18,341 nt of DNA from Chloroflexi bacterium RBG_16_51_16 (GTDB lineage Bacteria > Chloroflexota > Anaerolineae > Anaerolineales > Villigracilaceae), in assembly GCA_001796785.1 (NCBI GenBank), contig MGNL01000066.1, forward strand, positions 1 to 18,341, read 5' to 3'. The translations under genes were made by a program, and so were the position numbers. The notes under the pieces are model-generated. The model had not been told where the DNA came from. It was given only the letters and a program-made list of their open reading frames with translations, and did not search any database. Positions 14,705 through 18,341 of this stretch are shown piece by piece. Position 1 is the first letter of the stretch. The number at the start of each line of letters is the position of its first letter.

Positions 14705-15784
14705 CTATTTTAGATAATCATCATAGAAGGTGATAGTTCTGTCCATGGCGAGGGAGAAGTATTTGGAGATGTTGTGATTATCGCCTTCGTAAGTGTATAA
14801 ATCTGCGGGTTTTCCAGCGAAGCGTGCCAACTCCGCCAGCCGAATTGAAAATTCCAGAGGCACATCCTTATCCGCGGTCCCATGGTGGAGTTGCAATGGT
14901 CCCGAGAGGTCTCCCAGGTAATTAGTCGCCGATACTGAATTCCAGAATTCGGGGTTTTGCTCAGGGGTACCGTATTCCGTGATCCAAGCATCGCGCCAAC
15001 CACCTCCGCGCGAACTCGGTGAGGCAGTGAAGGGACCTGTGCGCCGCCAGTTATAAAGCATTTCAGGATAAGAGGCGACCACACCTGCCCATATCACCCC
15101 GGCTCTGACATCCTTGGTAATTACCATGGCACGCAGGCTTAGATAGCCACCCATCGAATGACCCCACAACCCGATCCGATCGGGATTTACTGATGGATGT
15201 TTCTTTATGGACGCAATCGCATTCAAAACATCAATTTCATAACCAGGATCGCCATACGCCCCGCGTGCCTCTCCTTCGGAGCGGTCATGACCCCGGTAAT
15301 CTATTCGGAAGACGATATAACCACTGGTTGCCAACCGGTCTACATAATTGATGTAACGCTCTGTTGTTCTATAATCATCAGGAGGGATATAACCATGGTT
15401 AAACACAATCGCCGGCCAACCGATTGAAGGCATTGGTGATTCTGGAATAGTAAGCAATCCGAAAATCTTTAATTCATCTGAATAATAATAAGCATAATAG
15501 CGGCGATAATTCAGACCCCGATCCAGCTCGCGTTCGATATAAATTTCACTGCCGGGATACTCACCTGCCCTCATCGCCGGAATACTCATCGGATGAAGGA
15601 CAGGTTGATTTGTTGGTGTAGGTGAAACAGCGATCGTTGGCTGGGATACTGCCAACGTCGCTGGCAGGCTTGGCTGAAGATCTGCAGATATTGTGGGAGG
15701 ACTACCTAGAGTTGACGACGTATTGGTACACCCTGTAGAAAATATTATGAATAAAATACCGATCCATGAAATATATTTTGCCAC
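14705..15784 (-). CDS. Secreted lipoprotein alpha/beta hydrolase (prolyl-oligopeptidase / dienelactone-hydrolase like)
   Basis: A 359-residue probable outer-face lipoprotein. The N-terminus is a signal sequence (Lys3, hydrophobic 5-15) ending in a lipobox FSTGC with Cys19 as lipidation site, followed by a Ser/Thr/Pro-rich linker to about residue 65. The catalytic domain has the nucleophile Ser210 in GLWGHSMGG, acid Asp305 in HHGTADKDVP and His337 in EGDNHN, the S9/dienelactone-hydrolase pattern, so it is a peptidase or esterase; substrate unknown. The start is GTG at 15784, chosen because the next in-frame ATG lies far past the lipobox; a weak TAGG precedes it. It lies 102 bases downstream of the methyl-transfer operon and may be separate from it, with a possible terminator in the gap. 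It converges on pckA with only seven bases between stops. Confidence 0.88.
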   Translation of the reverse strand: MAKYISWIGILFIIFSTGCTNTSSTLGSPPTISADLQPSLPATLAVSQPTIAVSPTPTNQPVLHPMSIPAMRAGEYPGSEIYIERELDRGLNYRRYYAYYYSDELKIFGLLTIPESPMPSIGWPAIVFNHGYIPPDDYRTTERYINYVDRLATSGYIVFRIDYRGHDRSEGEARGAYGDPGYEIDVLNAIASIKKHPSVNPDRIGLWGHSMGGYLSLRAMVITKDVRAGVIWAGVVASYPEMLYNWRRTGPFTASPSSRGGGWRDAWITEYGTPEQNPEFWNSVSATNYLGDLSGPLQLHHGTADKDVPLEFSIRLAELARFAGKPADLYTYEGDNHNISKYFSLAMDRTITFYDDYLK

Positions 15785-15798
15785 GAAAGCCTACCGAT

Positions 15799-15842
15799 AA
15801 TAAAATACCTTTAGTAACAACTTATATAATTGTACCAAGGTA
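15799..15842 (-). terminator. Possible terminator or attenuator after the methyl-transfer operon
   Basis: On the - strand TACCTT (15842-15837) pairs with AAGGTA (15811-15806), with inner pairing GTACAA against TTGTTAC, followed by TTTTATT (15805-15799). The stem is imperfect and AT-rich, so its strength is doubtful. It lies between the methyltetrahydrofolate methyltransferase and the lipoprotein gene. Confidence 0.35.
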
Positions 15843-15886
15843 ATAAATTTGGAATGAGCCAGCTAGATTAGATATTATCCGGGAAT

Positions 15887-16756
15887 TTATACCTTTTCCC
15901 CTTCGAGATTTCTAAGTTTTTCGGTTGCTCTAAAATATTTCAAGTAGCGAATGGAATTTTGATCTCGCCCAAGAAGCAAGTCCGTGGCACGCAATAGACT
16001 TCCAAGCTTAATTGGATCGGTGATTGAACAAGTTGCGCCGACCTGTATTGCCATTGGAAGGAAAGCGCAATTGATGGTTGGACGATCCGGCAACCCGAAG
16101 GAAACATTGCTTGCTCCGAGGTTTATATTAACTCCAAAATATTCGTGAAGCATCGAAATGGTTTGGAGGGTAACCAGGGCTGCCTGGTTATCTGCACCGA
16201 CGGTAAGCACCAGGGGATCAATAATGATATCTTCTATTGAAATTCCGAGTGCAGTTGCCCGAGTGATGATCTTATCCGCAGCAGCAACTCTTTCCTCAGG
16301 CGTTTTTGGGATCCCGTTATCATCGATGGTTAAACCAATCACGGCGGCACCGCGATCCTTGACGATGGGCAAGATCCTCTGGAGTTGTTTGTCCTCTGCG
16401 TTGATCGAATTCACCAATGGCTTTCCTTTGGCTTCGTGCAAACCTGCTTCAAGAACGAGCGGATCATTGGAATCGATGCATACAGGCAAATCTGAGACAG
16501 ATTGAATTGTGCGAACTACATCTACAATCAAGCTGGTTTCCTCAACCCCCGGTTGACCAACATTGACATCAAGAACATCCGCCCCCCAAGCTGTCTGTCG
16601 GATTGCCAATTCCTTAATGAACTCGAAATTCCTATCCGATAATGCTTTCCCTAATTTTTTCGAGCCGGTTGGATTGATCTTCTCCCCGATGATTACAAAA
16701 GGTTCTTTAGCTCCAATGGTGACCGTTTTAGTGGCACTTTGAAGGATTGTGTTCAA
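15887..16756 (-). CDS. Methyltetrahydrofolate:corrinoid methyltransferase (pterin-binding, MtgA/AcsE-like)
   Basis: TIM-barrel pterin-binding methyltransferase of the MetH/AcsE/MtgA group, 289 residues. It moves a methyl group between a corrinoid protein and tetrahydrofolate. Signatures in order are GEKINPTGSKKL (24-35), DVLDVNVGQPG (60-70), CIDSND (93-98), VNSIN (115-119), GLTIDDNG (141-148), IIIDPL (177-182) and GASNVSFGLP (214-223), matching the pterin-contacting Asp/Asn positions of the family and unlike true dihydropteroate synthase. The start is TTG at 16756: GGAG at 16766-16763 on the - strand is spaced six bases from it, and no ATG or GTG fits. It follows the MttB-like gene by 35 bases, so the two probably form one operon, in which this enzyme would pass the methyl group from corrinoid to tetrahydrofolate. 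Confidence 0.9.
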   Translation of the reverse strand: MNTILQSATKTVTIGAKEPFVIIGEKINPTGSKKLGKALSDRNFEFIKELAIRQTAWGADVLDVNVGQPGVEETSLIVDVVRTIQSVSDLPVCIDSNDPLVLEAGLHEAKGKPLVNSINAEDKQLQRILPIVKDRGAAVIGLTIDDNGIPKTPEERVAAADKIITRATALGISIEDIIIDPLVLTVGADNQAALVTLQTISMLHEYFGVNINLGASNVSFGLPDRPTINCAFLPMAIQVGATCSITDPIKLGSLLRATDLLLGRDQNSIRYLKYFRATEKLRNLEGEKV

Positions 16757-16791
16757 TACGATCTCCGATAATGATTTGGTTGATGACCGAG

Positions 16792-18267
16792 CTACATCGT
16801 TTCAGGAAAAGTGAGGTCGACCGGCAGTTTGTCCATCCCTACCTTACGCGCGAGGTTGGTCACCATTGACTCAAGTGCTTCGATAAGGTTGAGATCCATC
16901 TCTGGTCGCCTATAAGACTTTATCAACTCATTCACTCTTATCTTCGCACGACTAAAGGTATCCAAACTACCTGCGTCCTTCCAGCCGCCAGCAGAATTTC
17001 TATCAATTACAGCAGTGGGGAGGTATTGTTCTTTTGAAAATAGCTCCCGGGTTATTTTTTGTTTGAGAAAATCACCTTTGAAATCAAATCGTTCGAAAAA
17101 ACCCGTTGCGAGTGGCTCAGTCAGTACTTTCACGCCATCCATAAATCTCCTCGCCATGGCTATGCCTTCGGCATCGAGCACCAATTTCTCTGCGCTCTGG
17201 CACACCAGGAAGTCAAGCATGCCAGATCCGGAAATCATGTTTATTCCACTAAGCGCGCCGATCAACGCGTTGATCCCACTTTCAAGACCAGCCTGCGCGT
17301 CCACTAACTTAGAATCAGTTGCTCCAAGATAGGCATGGGTTGGCAGATTCAACGACTTCCCCACTTGAGCATAGGAACTGTCGATCATGGCCGTTTCGAT
17401 CGCACCCATGGGTGCGCTACCTTTGCGCATATCAAAAATTGCAGGCGCGCCGCCCCAAACAATTGGCGCACCCGGCTGCGCCAATTGGTGGATGGCAATT
17501 CCAGCGAGGCATTCTGCTGCGTGCTGGGTAACCGTGCCCAGGATAGTGACCGGCGCGGCTGCGCCGGCAAGCGGCATGGACACAATTTCAACAGGTACAC
17601 CTGCGTGGGCCAGGGTGATCAATCCTTTACATCCAAAATCGCTCCAAATTAGTGGCGGATTGGGACAAACATCAAATACTGCCCTCGGCATTTCCCGCAA
17701 ACCTTTAGAGCTGCCCGATAAGATACTGAGCATTTCGATCATCGATCCGACGGTTTTACTCGTAAATGCACCGGTGACGATTGGCTTTCTTGAGTAGGTG
17801 AGGACAATAAAAAGTCGGTATAGATCCTGGATTTCCTTAGGCACCTCATTGCACACAACTGCTGTGGATTGGGCATCCAGTTGATCCAGCTGCTCGGCGA
17901 CCATGATCAGGCGTATCAGATCGGCTGTTTCAGCCGCCTTGTGTTCCAGAGTATCCGGATCAAGGACAGTCACACCGGAAGAACCGGGGTCAAAATGTAC
18001 CTTATCACCACTGTAAGCGACTACTGGATTTCCATGTAAATCGTACAAATAAAACTCTGGAGGAACGGTTTCCAGGGATGTACGGACTAGGGTCTCCGGA
18101 ATATTTACCACTTCACTGCCCTCATTTACATGGGCACCTGCTTCGCTCAATAAACTACGCGCCTCTTCATTTCTAACTTTTATCCCGGGTTTTACCAATA
18201 ACTGGAATGCCTCATCCAGTACGCGATTAATAATTTGATCCGAAAGCAGAGTTATTTTTGGTTGCAT
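16792..18267 (-). CDS. MttB-family methyltransferase without pyrrolysine (MtgB-like)
   Basis: A 491-residue member of the trimethylamine methyltransferase superfamily (MttB/COG5598), which demethylates methylated amines onto a cognate corrinoid protein. Supporting motifs are the N-terminal region LSDQIINRVLDEAFQLLVKPGIKV, the FDPGSSG segment, ICPNPPL-like DVCPNPPLIW, the glycine-rich PLAGAAAPVT and the C-terminal RAKIRVNELI with a short closing helix. The frame has no internal TAG, so it is of the non-pyrrolysine branch; members studied include glycine betaine (MtgB) and other quaternary-amine demethylases, but the substrate here is unknown. The ATG at 18267 is chosen because it opens family homology and follows GGAG by 11 bases; an ATG at 18294 would add nine residues. 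It overlaps the end of the preceding gene by 16 bases. Confidence 0.9.
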   Translation of the reverse strand: MQPKITLLSDQIINRVLDEAFQLLVKPGIKVRNEEARSLLSEAGAHVNEGSEVVNIPETLVRTSLETVPPEFYLYDLHGNPVVAYSGDKVHFDPGSSGVTVLDPDTLEHKAAETADLIRLIMVAEQLDQLDAQSTAVVCNEVPKEIQDLYRLFIVLTYSRKPIVTGAFTSKTVGSMIEMLSILSGSSKGLREMPRAVFDVCPNPPLIWSDFGCKGLITLAHAGVPVEIVSMPLAGAAAPVTILGTVTQHAAECLAGIAIHQLAQPGAPIVWGGAPAIFDMRKGSAPMGAIETAMIDSSYAQVGKSLNLPTHAYLGATDSKLVDAQAGLESGINALIGALSGINMISGSGMLDFLVCQSAEKLVLDAEGIAMARRFMDGVKVLTEPLATGFFERFDFKGDFLKQKITRELFSKEQYLPTAVIDRNSAGGWKDAGSLDTFSRAKIRVNELIKSYRRPEMDLNLIEALESMVTNLARKVGMDKLPVDLTFPETM

Positions 18268-18341
18268 TGGATGATCTTCTCCATTTCCGAGCATAATTTC
18301 GGATCCAATTCAACCGGCTTGTGGCTGGCCAGTAGTTTTCG
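18252..18341 (-). CDS. C-terminus of a second MttB-like methyltransferase, 5' part beyond the window
   Basis: On the - strand the frame entering at 18341 reads 29 codons and stops at TAA (18254-18252), inside the start of the complete MttB-like gene. The peptide RKLLASHKPVELDP, then a short acidic/basic helix, is the kind of ending MttB-family proteins have (helix, aromatic or His-x-Pro turn, LDP, closing helix), and it parallels RVNELIKSYRRPEMD in the neighbour. The assignment to MttB is inference from this short tail and from context; that it is the 3' end of a coding gene translationally coupled to the next one is better supported by the 16-base overlap. Confidence 0.55.
   Translation of the reverse strand, partial: RKLLASHKPVELDPKLCSEMEKIIQCNQK

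Noticed and set aside
14698..14730. Terminator between pckA and the convergent lipoprotein gene
   Set aside because: The only pairing found (ATCTAA with TTAGAT) is short, AT-rich and overlaps coding sequence, without a T-tract.
17335..17797. Several + strand frames of 70-136 codons antisense to the MttB-like gene
   Set aside because: Composition is that of reversed coding sequence (runs of Pro, Arg, Trp), with no family signature.
16792..18267. Pyrrolysine-containing MttB
   Set aside because: The frame runs without an internal TAG codon, and no pyl genes are visible.
1..18341. Frequent GATC tetranucleotides as a possible methylation or uptake signal
   Set aside because: They fall mostly in coding sequence and are explained by frequent GAT and ATC codons; I have no count against expectation.

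Overview
The window looks like a housekeeping stretch of a bacterial chromosome, most likely from the Chloroflexota (Anaerolineae-like). That placement is inference from protein style and gene content (Hsp20 next to Lon, an EF-P followed by a small eight-cysteine protein, non-pyrrolysine MttB paralogs, ATP-type PEP carboxykinase). No rRNA or other taxonomic marker is present. Base composition is moderate, coding density is high, and I see no insertion sequence, prophage, integron, CRISPR array, tRNA or rRNA.

Left part, + strand (1-8765). The 3' end of an Hsp20 small heat-shock protein is followed two bases later by a full Lon protease. The lon 3' end overlaps, out of frame, the start of a stand-alone CheY-like receiver. 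Then come a MogA/MoaB-type molybdopterin adenylyltransferase, elongation factor P, and a small eight-cysteine protein of unknown function whose ATG overlaps the efp stop. A HAD phosphatase fused to a DinB-like domain follows. A lipid cluster then carries fabF (KAS II) and fabH (KAS III, with an unusual arginine-rich tail), and finally a tatA-like translocase subunit closed by a strong terminator.

Middle, - strand (8809-11525). A YyaL/SPATA20-type thioredoxin-fold protein converges on tatA and shares its terminator. Upstream of it, separated by its own terminator, is a heme-oxygenase-fold (TenA/PqqC/CADD-like) protein. A 260-bp AT-rich divergent promoter region (11526-11785) with a clear dyad separates this from the next + strand genes.

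Right part. On the + strand, an aspartate-type aminotransferase (11786-13003) and an ATP-dependent PEP carboxykinase (13051-14697) sit together. Both act at the oxaloacetate node. On the - strand, read from the right edge, a methyl-transfer operon runs: the last 29 codons of a probable first MttB-like protein, a complete second MttB-like methyltransferase with no amber codon, and a methyltetrahydrofolate:corrinoid methyltransferase. A secreted lipoprotein alpha/beta hydrolase lies downstream. The methyl-transfer genes resemble the known non-pyrrolysine quaternary-amine demethylation scheme (MtgB plus MtgA, with a corrinoid protein expected just outside the window).

Most genes are ordinary. 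The best candidates for something undescribed are the eight-cysteine protein coupled to efp, the HAD-DinB fusion, the heme-oxygenase-fold protein that seems to lack two metal ligands, the arginine-only tail of FabH, and the tandem MttB/MtgA operon.
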